Positions 6,787-12,123 of a stretch of 12,123 bases of DNA are shown piece by piece (positions within the stretch are counted from its first letter, which is position 1; every line of letters begins with the position of its first letter). Origin of the DNA: an uncultured Clostridia bacterium (lineage in GTDB: Bacteria > Bacillota > Clostridia > Christensenellales > Pumilibacteraceae); assembly GCA_947589145.1 (NCBI GenBank), contig CANQCB010000039.1:1-12123 (forward strand), in the 5' to 3' direction. A model generated the notes under the pieces. The model did not search any database, had not been told where the DNA came from, and worked only from the letters and a program-made list of their open reading frames with translations. The translations under genes were made by a program, and so were the position numbers.

Positions 6787-7785
6787 TTACGCTCTTTTTA
6801 CAAGAGAGCCTATTTCTTTCGCGCTTATCTCCGCACGGCGGATATCGCGCTCTTCGGGCGACATCGTCTCGCCCGCTTTAAGCATCAGGTTCGCCGAACG
6901 GCATTCGCCTATCAATGCGTCCAACCTCGCAACGTCGTCGCATTGCAACATTCCGTAGTATACGCCGAGTTTGACGTACGCCGTCTTTTCGGCAAATTCC
7001 TCGCCCGAAACGGTATACGCGTTGGTCAGCACGCCGTATGCGCGCATTATCCTGTCGCGGATCTCCGTTTCGTTTGCCAGAAGCGCCTTCCTCGCGGCGA
7101 TCTCGTTCTGCTCGATCCTCTCTACCGACGCCTTTACGCTGCCGAGAATTTCCTCTTCGGATATGCCCAAAGTTTTTTGATTGGATACCTGATAAAGAAA
7201 TCCTTTGCTTTCGCTTCCCTCTCCGTACTCTCCGCGCACCGTCATATCGAAATGCGATACGGCGTTTACGCAGGCGCCGAGGGAGCGCGTAAGGCTGAGC
7301 CCGGGCAGGAACATCATTGCCGAAGCCCGCATTCCCGTCCCGACGTTGGTCGGACATGCCGTGAGATAGCCGAGTTTGGAGTCGTATGCAAGTTTGACTT
7401 CGGACGAAATCATATCGTCCACGTCGTTTATTTTTTCATACGCTTCGTCAAGGCGGTTGCCGCGGAGTATGCACTGCTCTCTGATATGGTCCTCTTCGTT
7501 CACCATTACGCTTATTTCGTTGGTCGGGTTTACGATCGCCGCGGCGTATTTGTTGCCGTGAAGCAAATCGTCGCTTATTATGTGAAGTTCTTTAAGCGCC
7601 TCTCCCTGCAATTCGCCCATATCGGATATGCGCATTATGGTGTACTTTTCCGCAGCCTTGCCGAGCGCCGCGTATACTTTTTGCGTTACTTCGAGGGAAC
7701 GTTCGCTGTCCAGACGGGGCGGAAACGGATATCCCGCAATGTTTCTCGCCAACCGAACGCGGCTCGATACTACTATTCCGTTCAT
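6787..7785 (-). CDS. mcsB: Protein-arginine kinase McsB
   Basis: A 332-residue ATP:guanido phosphotransferase that phosphorylates arginines on proteins, marking them for ClpCP and inactivating CtsR during stress. Visible motifs are SSRVRLARN (7-15, nucleotide-phosphate contacts), NEEDHIR (96-102), CPTNVGTGMRAS (144-155, with the family's reactive Cys144) and RGEYGEGSE (184-192), the element that forms the phosphoarginine-sensing pocket in this family. The C-terminus carries the typical ERDIRRAEI. The N-terminus begins only six residues before the SSRVRLARN motif, whereas Bacillus McsB has about 20 more residues there. No better upstream start is seen: AGGAGG is 6 bases before this ATG, and the ATG overlaps the mcsA stop as ATGA, indicating coupled translation with its activator McsA. 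Confidence 0.96.
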   Translation of the reverse strand: MNGIVVSSRVRLARNIAGYPFPPRLDSERSLEVTQKVYAALGKAAEKYTIMRISDMGELQGEALKELHIISDDLLHGNKYAAAIVNPTNEISVMVNEEDHIREQCILRGNRLDEAYEKINDVDDMISSEVKLAYDSKLGYLTACPTNVGTGMRASAMMFLPGLSLTRSLGACVNAVSHFDMTVRGEYGEGSESKGFLYQVSNQKTLGISEEEILGSVKASVERIEQNEIAARKALLANETEIRDRIMRAYGVLTNAYTVSGEEFAEKTAYVKLGVYYGMLQCDDVARLDALIGECRSANLMLKAGETMSPEERDIRRAEISAKEIGSLVKRA

Positions 7786-8291
7786 TTTGCGCCTCCTTTG
7801 AGCTTTTTCATCTCCTCGTTGATCTCTCCCGCAAGGTTGAAGTCCTCTCTCGCCACCGCTTCCTCGCGCCGACGAAGCAGTTCGTTGTATTTCGCTTCTT
7901 CGGGCGAGTAAAACTCTTTCGGCGACTTGCCCGTGTGTTTGACGTCCTTCTGGAATTTGAGCAAAGACGAGTTCACCGTGCCCTCAAACGCCTTGTAACA
8001 GTCCGGGCAGCCGAGGAAGCCCGTTTTGCGATACTCGGTCGATGTGTAACCGCAGGTGGGACATACCTTTGTGGTCGGAGTCTCGGTTATATCCGGCAAG
8101 GGATTGCCGAATGCCGCGAAAAGCGAGCCCAAATCGGGGATCGTCTTTATGAAGCCATGCTTGTTTTTGCACTCCTCGCAAAGATACCGTTCGCTCGATA
8201 TTCCGTTCTTTATGGTTTGCGTGTAATACGTCGCGGGATTTTTACCGCACTCGTCGCAAAGTCTTTTGCCTAAATTACTTGCTTCGAACAT
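7782..8291 (-). CDS. mcsA: McsA, zinc-binding activator of McsB
   Basis: A 169-residue adaptor that activates the McsB kinase and takes part in CtsR control. Four CxxC pairs are present: Cys12/15, Cys38/41, Cys77/80 and Cys95/98, forming two treble-clef-like zinc sites. A UVR motif follows at about residues 133-166 (EEAKYNELLRRREEAVARED and FNLAGEINEEM). The start is chosen at 8291, where AGGAGG (8299-8304) is 7 bases upstream. An ATG at 8297 would overlap the ctsR stop as ATGA but leaves only one base after the Shine-Dalgarno, so it is less likely. The stop overlaps mcsB by ATGA. Confidence 0.94.
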   Translation of the reverse strand: MFEASNLGKRLCDECGKNPATYYTQTIKNGISSERYLCEECKNKHGFIKTIPDLGSLFAAFGNPLPDITETPTTKVCPTCGYTSTEYRKTGFLGCPDCYKAFEGTVNSSLLKFQKDVKHTGKSPKEFYSPEEAKYNELLRRREEAVAREDFNLAGEINEEMKKLKGGAK

Positions 8292-8293
8292 TT

Positions 8294-8779
8294 TCATTCC
8301 TCCTTTTTTTCGCGCCGCTCGCCCTTGTCGCGAAGCAGCGCCGCCGCAACCGACCGCATTATTCCCGCGCGCAGGCCGTCTTTCGCCACCGCGGGAGCGA
8401 TCAGCGCTTTATCCGACATCGTTGCGGCGATCAGCCCTGCTTCCTTTTTGGTCAATATTTCGTCCGCTGTCAGTCTGTCCAAAATCTGCAACGCCCTCGT
8501 GAACGTTAACCCTTGATTTATCGGAAGATTCATCAATTCGTCCAGAAGTTCGTCGCGATTTTCATCCAATCTCACAAGATTGATATATCCGCCGCCTCCC
8601 CTGTGCGACTCGATAATATAGCCGCGGTCGGGAGTGAAGCGCGTCGTGAGAACGTAGTTGATCTGGCTCGGCGCACAGGAAAAATATGTCGCAAGCTCGT
8701 TTCGGCTTATGCTTATTATGTTCCCGTCCGCAAGCATCTGTATCAGAAAGTTTTCTATCAAATCGCTTATGTTTGCCAT
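8294..8779 (-). CDS. ctsR: Class III heat-shock repressor CtsR
   Basis: A 161-residue transcriptional repressor that binds tandem heptad boxes in heat-shock promoters and is released on heating or by McsB. Residues of about 4-50 form the helix-turn-helix (SISRNELATYFSCAPSQINY). The wing carries RGGGGYI, with Arg60 and the glycine-rich loop at 61-64, the thermosensing element of the family. The C-terminal half (about 75-150) is the helical dimer/McsB-contact domain. The extreme C-terminus is charged (DKGERREKKEE). AGGAGG precedes the ATG by 5 bases. It is the first gene of the operon and is preceded by its own operator, so it is very likely autoregulated. Confidence 0.96.
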   Translation of the reverse strand: MANISDLIENFLIQMLADGNIISISRNELATYFSCAPSQINYVLTTRFTPDRGYIIESHRGGGGYINLVRLDENRDELLDELMNLPINQGLTFTRALQILDRLTADEILTKKEAGLIAATMSDKALIAPAVAKDGLRAGIMRSVAAALLRDKGERREKKEE

Positions 8780-8804
8780 TTGTCCCTCCTTTCGACGTAT
8801 GTCT

Positions 8805-8856
8805 TTTGAATTTCAAAGTTTGGTTTTGTTTGGTTTTTTGAAGTTTGGTTTTGAAG
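8805..8856 (-). repeat. A/C-rich repeated leader of the ctsR mRNA
   Basis: On the minus strand the leader contains three copies of AAAACCAAA (plus 8819-8827, 8829-8837, 8844-8852), two joined to CTTCAAAA units, followed by a small palindrome TTTGAA-A-TTCAAA (8805-8817). The mRNA here is almost free of G. The units resemble degraded CtsR heptads (TTCAAAA against GTCAAA). Confidence 0.65.
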
Positions 8857-8880
8857 TTTGACTTTCTTTGACCTTTGACA
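8857..8880 (-). promoter_or_regulatory. CtsR operator of the ctsR operon
   Basis: The minus strand carries GGTCAAAGAAAGTCAAA (plus 8857-8873), an exact match to the CtsR consensus RGTCAAANANRGTCAAA as I remember it. A third heptad, TGTCAAA, abuts it upstream (8874-8880). It begins two bases after the -10, so bound CtsR would cover the transcription start. Confidence 0.93.
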
Positions 8881-8882
8881 TT

Positions 8883-8911
8883 ATTGTAGCACCGAGATTT
8901 GCCTTTGTCAA
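8883..8911 (-). promoter_or_regulatory. Sigma-A promoter of the ctsR-mcsA-mcsB-clpC operon
   Basis: The minus strand has TTGACA (plus 8906-8911), a 17-base spacer and TACAAT (plus 8883-8888). Predicted start is near 8876, inside the CtsR operator, giving a leader of roughly 97 bases. Confidence 0.92.
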
Positions 8912-8957
8912 GGGTTTATTGCAAAATTTTTCAAGAAATTTTCGTTTTTTTCCTAAA

Positions 8958-8997
8958 AAAATAAAGGCGGCTTTTCGAAGTATACCACCTTTATTTT
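8958..8997. terminator. Terminator between deaminase gene and ctsR promoter
   Basis: AAAATAAAGGCGG (8958-8970) pairs with CCACCTTTATTTT (8985-8997) with one mismatch. The minus strand runs into TTTATTTTTTT after the stem. It should end deaminase transcripts and shield the ctsR promoter. Confidence 0.8.
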
Positions 8998-9127
8998 ATT
9001 CGTAACCTATATTATTTATTAAGGAATAAGATCTCTCGCCTGCGCTTAGGCTGCCGACGGAACGGACCGGGAGCGTTGCGCCGCTCTCGCAGCGGGTTTT
9101 TTGTCGGGGGCGAACGTCGGCTGCGTT
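8998..9127. other. GC-rich structured 3' region behind the deaminase gene
   Basis: No gene is visible. The half nearest the deaminase is GC-rich with nested inverted repeats: GCCGACG (9051-9057) against CGTCGGC (9115-9121), and inside it CCGCT (9081-9085) against AGCGG (9091-9095), the latter followed on the plus strand by six T residues. It may be part of the deaminase mRNA tail or a small RNA; no promoter of its own was found. Confidence 0.4.
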
Positions 9128-9583
9128 TTATTCCGGCATTTTATCGATTTGGATCTTCGCTTCGTCGAGTAATTTCAATGAGAATTCGTCGGGATAGCCG
9201 TACTTATAAACCACGCGCGTTATTCCCGCGTTTATTATTATTTTCGTGCATATAATGCAGGGCTGATGAGTGCAATAAAGAGTCGCGTCGGATATGTCTA
9301 TGCCCATTCTCGCCGCCTGCGCGATCGCATTCTGCTCGGCATGAACCGCATAACAGAGTTCGTGCCTCGTGCCGCTAGGGATATTCAGCTCACGCCTCAG
9401 GCAGGTTTTCCTGTCGCGGCAACTTTCGATCCCGCTCGGCGCGCCGTTGTATCCCGTCGTCATTATGCGCTTATCCTTTACTATTACCGCTCCGATGTGC
9501 CTGTTGTCCTGATAGCAACTGCTCCAACTCCCCACCGTCTCGGCAAGTTCCATAAAACGTTTATCCCACTTATCGAACGTCAT
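9128..9583 (-). CDS. Deoxycytidylate deaminase family protein (ComEB-like)
   Basis: A 151-residue zinc-dependent deaminase, most likely converting dCMP to dUMP for thymidylate synthesis. The catalytic motif HAEQNA gives His81 as zinc ligand and Glu83 as proton shuttle; PCIIC gives Cys109 and Cys112. Substrate-pocket GYNGAPSGI (44-52) and the upstream NRHIGAVIV are family-typical. Extra Cys23, Cys55, Cys61 and His74 could form the second, structural zinc site known in some dCMP deaminases. I start at ATG 9583 (MTFDKWDKRF, where family homology begins), with AGGGGAAAGAG upstream; an in-frame ATG at 9658 would extend beyond the promoter and is rejected. Bacillus comEB sits in a competence operon, but no competence genes are here, so a housekeeping nucleotide role is more likely. 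Confidence 0.92.
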   Translation of the reverse strand: MTFDKWDKRFMELAETVGSWSSCYQDNRHIGAVIVKDKRIMTTGYNGAPSGIESCRDRKTCLRRELNIPSGTRHELCYAVHAEQNAIAQAARMGIDISDATLYCTHQPCIICTKIIINAGITRVVYKYGYPDEFSLKLLDEAKIQIDKMPE

Positions 9584-9617
9584 GTTTCTCTTTCCCCTGT
9601 CTTGATATTCTCTGTTG

Positions 9618-9646
9618 ATTATAACAGACCGCGCGCGCTCTTTCAA
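9618..9646 (-). promoter_or_regulatory. Sigma-A promoter of the deaminase gene
   Basis: The minus strand shows TTGAAA (plus 9641-9646), a 17-base spacer of alternating G and C, and a perfect TATAAT (plus 9618-9623). This gives a short leader of about 28 bases before the ATG at 9583. Confidence 0.88.
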
Positions 9647-9686
9647 GTCTATGCGCAAAATTTTTTGCTATTTTGTCAATTTTTAT

Positions 9687-9827
9687 GGATATTATAAGGC
9701 TTTATCGGCTTTGGGAGAGTATTTAGTCCTTGCTTGCTTGAACGGCGGCTCTGACTATCTCCGTCTCCGTCGCGTTTAGTTTGCCATCTTCGAGGCGGCT
9801 CATGATCCACTCGTTGAACTTAACTAT
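9687..9827. repeat. Duplicated gene end, copy 1
   Basis: The last 35 codons of the small gene at 9723-9953 match those of its neighbour at 101 of 105 positions (9723-9827 against 10019-10123), and all four differences are silent. A 22-base flank at 9687-9708 also matches 9984-10005 at 21 positions. Confidence 0.88.
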
Positions 9828-9953
9828 CGCCTTCTCCGTTTCGAGATGACAGCGAATTGTCAGATACGACCCCTCCGTCAGCGGAACTTGCTCTTCTATC
9901 GATCGCAGTAGTTTCACTAACGCTATTTTGTATGGATTGTCTCTCGGCAACAT
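9723..9953 (-). CDS. Small protein of unknown function, paralog B
   Basis: A 76-residue protein I do not recognise. The start at 9953 is set by GGAGG five bases upstream; a longer reading starting at 10106 would run backwards through the neighbouring gene in another frame and is unlikely. The N-terminal half (MLPRDNPYKIALVKLLRSIEEQVPL) is predicted helical, followed by a short hydrophobic stretch (YLTIRCHL). The C-terminal 34 residues, from IVKFNEWIMSRLEDGK to QASKD, are identical to those of the protein encoded 65 bases upstream. No signal peptide or membrane segment is present. N-terminal halves are only about 30% identical by eye. It is probably co-transcribed with the upstream paralog, since no clear promoter lies between them. 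Confidence 0.8.
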   Translation of the reverse strand: MLPRDNPYKIALVKLLRSIEEQVPLTEGSYLTIRCHLETEKAIVKFNEWIMSRLEDGKLNATETEIVRAAVQASKD

Positions 9954-9983
9954 TTTTTCCTCCGCGTACTCTTGATATTGTTT

Positions 9984-10123
9984 GGATATTATAAGGCTTG
10001 ATCGGGGCAAAGACTTCTTTAATCCTTGCTTGCTTGAACGGCGGCTCTGACTATCTCCGTCTCCGTTGCGTTTAATTTGCCATCTTCGAGGCGGCTCATG
10101 ATCCACTCGTTGAACTTCACTAT
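9984..10123. repeat. Duplicated gene end, copy 2
   Basis: Partner of the copy at 9687-9827. It covers the last 35 codons of the small gene at 10019-10252 and a 22-base matching flank (9984-10005) behind its stop codon. The spacing between flank and stop differs slightly between the two copies. Confidence 0.88.
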
Positions 10124-10252
10124 CTTTTCAGGCGTGTTGAGTTTGTAAACGATCAAGACTTGGTTTTTCTCTTCGAGAGGAATTTCTCGATTTATCGAGT
10201 TTATCAATGAGATAAGTGCCTTTCTGTACGGATCGTTTTCGTCTATCGCCAT
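10019..10252 (-). CDS. Small protein of unknown function, paralog A
   Basis: A 77-residue cytoplasmic-looking protein, first gene of a tandem pair. ATG at 10252 follows GAGGAGG at 9 bases. The N-terminal part (DPYRKALISLINSINREIPL) should be an amphipathic helix; a short strand-like VLIVYKL follows. The C-terminal 34 residues are shared exactly with paralog B and look like two helices (FNEWIMSRLEDGK and ATETEIVRAAVQA). A sigma-A promoter lies 72-100 bases upstream. No DNA-binding, catalytic or zinc motif is visible. The identical C-terminus beside a divergent N-terminus suggests a common interaction module with a variable partner-facing half; this is inference. Confidence 0.82.
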   Translation of the reverse strand: MAIDENDPYRKALISLINSINREIPLEEKNQVLIVYKLNTPEKIVKFNEWIMSRLEDGKLNATETEIVRAAVQASKD

Positions 10253-10323
10253 ATTTCCACGCCTCCTCGTGTTTCAAATGTTTTCGCTAGGTAAGTTCTT
10301 CGGAAACATTTTATTATATCTTT

Positions 10324-10352
10324 ATTTTACAGCATTTTGCCGTTACAGTCAA
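10324..10352 (-). promoter_or_regulatory. Sigma-A promoter of the small-protein pair
   Basis: The minus strand has TTGACT (plus 10347-10352), a 17-base spacer and TAAAAT (plus 10324-10329). Another TATAAT follows closely downstream on the minus strand. No CtsR box is near it. About 110 bases between this promoter and groES P1 show nothing else. Confidence 0.78.
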
Positions 10353-10464
10353 TCCCATTCTCGGACAGTACGACGCCGTTTATTCTTCCCCGCCGACAGA
10401 AACTTAAAACTTGATTTTGCGCCGCAAGACCCCAAAAAATTTTTCCACATTTTATGCAAATCTC

Positions 10465-10493
10465 TTGACAATGCCGAAATGCGGTATTATAAT
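10465..10493 (+). promoter_or_regulatory. groESL promoter P1
   Basis: Consensus TTGACA (10465-10470), a 17-base spacer and TATAAT (10488-10493). The CtsR operator begins seven bases downstream, over the predicted transcription start near 10500. Confidence 0.93.
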
Positions 10494-10499
10494 AGGTAC

Positions 10500-10523
10500 T
10501 GTCAAAGGTCAAAGAAAGTCAAA
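10500..10523 (+). promoter_or_regulatory. CtsR operator of groESL
   Basis: GGTCAAAGAAAGTCAAA at 10507-10523, preceded directly by a third heptad TGTCAAA. All 24 bases are identical to the operator in front of ctsR, read on the other strand. Confidence 0.93.
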
Positions 10524-10573
10524 AATCGAATTTTGGCGAAATCGGCAAAGTTGCGAGTTTGCGGCAATATCAC

Positions 10574-10602
10574 TTGACAAAAAAATTATGTAATATTAAA
10601 AT
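10574..10602 (+). promoter_or_regulatory. groESL promoter P2
   Basis: TTGACA (10574-10579), a 17-base A/T-rich spacer and TAAAAT (10597-10602). The start would be near 10609, leaving about 20 bases before the groES ATG. It has no CtsR box or CIRCE element at its start. Confidence 0.75.
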
Positions 10603-10629
10603 GTGTTAAAGCATTTCAGGAGGAACAAA

Positions 10630-10914
10630 ATGGCAATCAAACCTTTGTTTGACAGAGTGGTCGTCGAGCAAATCGATACCGAAGAAACTACCAAAAGCGG
10701 CATCGTTCTGCTCGCCAAAGATCAGGAAAAGCCCCAGATGGCGGTCGTTATCGCCGTCGGTCCGGGCGGAATCGTCGACGGCAAAGAGGTCAAAATGACC
10801 GTTAAAGTCGGAGACAAGGTTCTCTGCTCCAAGTATGCGGGCAGCGAATTCAAAATCGAGGGCAAAGAAGTTACTATTCTTCGTCAAAGCGATATCCTCG
10901 CTATCGTCGAATAA
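10630..10914 (+). CDS. groES: Co-chaperonin GroES
   Basis: A 94-residue co-chaperonin that caps the GroEL ring as a heptamer. It begins with MAIKPLFDRVVVEQ, the usual GroES N-terminus. The mobile loop at about residues 16-32 contains GIVL, which docks on the GroEL apical domain. VGPGGIVDG (43-51) forms the roof region, and GDKVLCSKYAG and EGKEVTIL are family-typical. The start at 10630 follows AGGAGG by 6 bases; an in-frame ATG at 10603 lies next to the P2 -10 and cannot be used from that promoter. groEL follows after 14 bases. Confidence 0.98.
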   Translation: MAIKPLFDRVVVEQIDTEETTKSGIVLLAKDQEKPQMAVVIAVGPGGIVDGKEVKMTVKVGDKVLCSKYAGSEFKIEGKEVTILRQSDILAIVE

Positions 10915-10928
10915 ATCGGAGGTTCATT

Positions 10929-12123
10929 ATGGCAAAACAACTCAAACACGGAGAAGAAGCGAGAAAAGCGCTCGAAACGGGCGTAAATATCCTCGCCAAT
11001 ACGGTTAAAATCACACTCGGACCCAAGGGCAGAAACGTCGTTCTCGACAAAAAGTACGGCGCTCCCCTTATCACCAACGACGGCGTTACCATCGCGAAAG
11101 AAATCGAACTCGAAGATCCGTTCGAAAATCTCGGCGCTCAACTCGTCAAGGAAGTTTCCACGAAAACCAACGACGTCGCAGGCGACGGTACTACTACCGC
11201 TTGCGTGCTTGCGCAGGCTATCGTTCGCGAGGGGCTTAAAAACGTTGCGGCAGGAGCAAACCCCATGATCGTCAAGAAAGGTATTGCCGCCGCTACTGCC
11301 GCTACCGTCGATTATCTCAAAGGCATTTCCAAAGAAGTGGATTCCGCGGAAGCTATCAAGCAGGTCGCAAGCATTTCCGCAAGCGACGATACCGTGGGTG
11401 AACTCATCGCGCAGGCTTTCGAAAAAGTCGGTAAGGACGGCGTTATAACCGTCGAAGAGTCCAAGACCATGAACACCGTGCTCAACGTCGTCGAAGGTAT
11501 GCAATTCGACAGAGGTTATGCGTCGAGTTATATGGTTACCGACACCGACAAGATGGAATGCGTTTTCGACAACCCCGCTATTCTCATTACGGATAAGAAG
11601 ATCACGAATATTCAGGAGATCCTCCCTATCCTAGAACAAGTCATTCAGTCCAATCTCAAACTCATGATCATCGCCGAGGATATCGAAAGCGAACCCCTCG
11701 CTACCCTTGTCGTCAATAAACTCCGCGGCACTTTCAACTGCGTTGCCGTTAAAGCGCCCGGCTTCGGCGACAGAAGAAAGGAAATGCTCCGCGATATCGC
11801 CGTTCTTACCGGCGGCACCGTCATCAGCGAAGAAACCGGTCTCGAACTCAAAGATACCAAGATCGAAATGCTCGGCCGCGCAAAGCAGATCAAAGTGGAC
11901 AAAGAAAACACTACTATCGTCGAAGGTATGGGCGACAGTCAGGAAATTCTCAACCGTATCAACATGATCAAGGCGCAAATGGAAACCACGACGAGCGATT
12001 ACGACCGTGAAAAACTCGCCGAAAGACTTGCGAAACTCGCAGGCGGCGTTGCGGTTATCGGCGTGGGCGCGGCTACCGAAGTGGAAATGAAGGAAAAGAA
12101 ACTCCGCATCGAGGACGCGCTTG
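10929..12123 (+). CDS. groEL: Chaperonin GroEL, 3' end outside window
   Basis: The first 398 residues of the 60-kDa chaperonin, which folds proteins inside a double heptameric ring. Nucleotide-binding signatures are ITLGPKGRNVVL (28-39), NDGVTIAKEIEL with Asp51, and VAGDGTTT with Asp86. The apical domain runs from about 190 to 375 and includes GYASSYMVTD and KAPGFGDRRKEML, a highly conserved stretch. The equatorial return LAGGVAVIGVGAATEVEM (about 372-390) is intact up to the window edge. GGAGG lies 6 bases before the ATG at 10929. It is co-transcribed with groES. No frameshift or missing residue is visible. Confidence 0.98.
   Translation, partial: MAKQLKHGEEARKALETGVNILANTVKITLGPKGRNVVLDKKYGAPLITNDGVTIAKEIELEDPFENLGAQLVKEVSTKTNDVAGDGTTTACVLAQAIVREGLKNVAAGANPMIVKKGIAAATAATVDYLKGISKEVDSAEAIKQVASISASDDTVGELIAQAFEKVGKDGVITVEESKTMNTVLNVVEGMQFDRGYASSYMVTDTDKMECVFDNPAILITDKKITNIQEILPILEQVIQSNLKLMIIAEDIESEPLATLVVNKLRGTFNCVAVKAPGFGDRRKEMLRDIAVLTGGTVISEETGLELKDTKIEMLGRAKQIKVDKENTTIVEGMGDSQEILNRINMIKAQMETTTSDYDREKLAERLAKLAGGVAVIGVGAATEVEMKEKKLRIEDAL

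Noticed and set aside
6664..7911. Long plus-strand open frame opposite mcsB and the ends of clpC and mcsA
   Set aside because: Shadow of conserved minus-strand genes; no recognisable domain and no start signal.
9081..9102. CCGCT/AGCGG hairpin with six T residues as a plus-strand terminator
   Set aside because: There is no plus-strand gene or convincing promoter upstream, so it is reported only as part of a structured region.
9723..10106. A longer 127-residue reading of the small protein B
   Set aside because: The extra 51 residues come from the neighbouring paralog read in a wrong frame; GGAGG marks the start at 9953.
10603..10629. Upstream in-frame ATG for groES
   Set aside because: It lies directly after the P2 -10, has no ribosome binding site, and would add residues not found in GroES.
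10540..10630. Search for a CIRCE (HrcA) element before groES
   Set aside because: No TTAGCACTC with GAGTGCTAA partner is present; the only similar string (TTAAAGCA near 10607) has no inverted partner.

Overview
The window looks like the chromosome of a Gram-positive bacterium of the Bacillota, most likely an uncultured, gut-type Clostridia lineage. The evidence is a canonical ctsR-mcsA-mcsB-clpC operon, CtsR boxes, AGGAGG ribosome binding sites before nearly every gene, sigma-A promoters with 17-bp spacers, a Big_2-type lipoprotein and an Agr/LytTR-like two-component system. Base composition is near 50% GC and ATGA stop/start overlaps are frequent. The lineage below class is a guess.

Layout. 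Positions 1-1217 (minus) hold the N-terminal part of a secreted lipoprotein with bacterial Ig-like repeats; its 3' end is outside the window. Positions 1568-3947 (minus) are a three-gene operon: an XRE-type repressor-like protein, a LytTR response regulator and a polytopic GHKL histidine kinase, each joined by an ATGA overlap. Its extended -10 promoter lies between two related inverted repeats, which look like autoregulatory operators. After a silent stretch and two hairpin terminators comes the protein quality-control operon (4351-8779, minus): clpC, mcsB, mcsA and ctsR, transcribed from a strong promoter (8883-8911) whose start region is covered by a CtsR box.

Upstream lie a dCMP/ComEB-type deaminase (9128-9583, minus, own promoter) and two tandem paralogous small proteins of unknown function (9723-9953 and 10019-10252, minus) whose C-terminal halves are identical. 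groES-groEL (10630 to the window end, plus) runs divergently. It has one promoter followed by the same 24-bp CtsR operator found at ctsR, and a second promoter closer to groES with no CtsR box. No CIRCE element was seen.

How the genes work together: CtsR appears to control both the ClpC/McsAB protein-arginine-kinase degradation system and the GroESL chaperonin, joining unfolding/proteolysis and refolding in one heat-stress response. The XRE/LytTR/kinase operon looks like a self-controlled sensing module; no signal-peptide genes are visible beside it. The best candidates for new biology are the XRE operator pair, the duplicated small proteins, and the A/C-rich repeat leader of ctsR.
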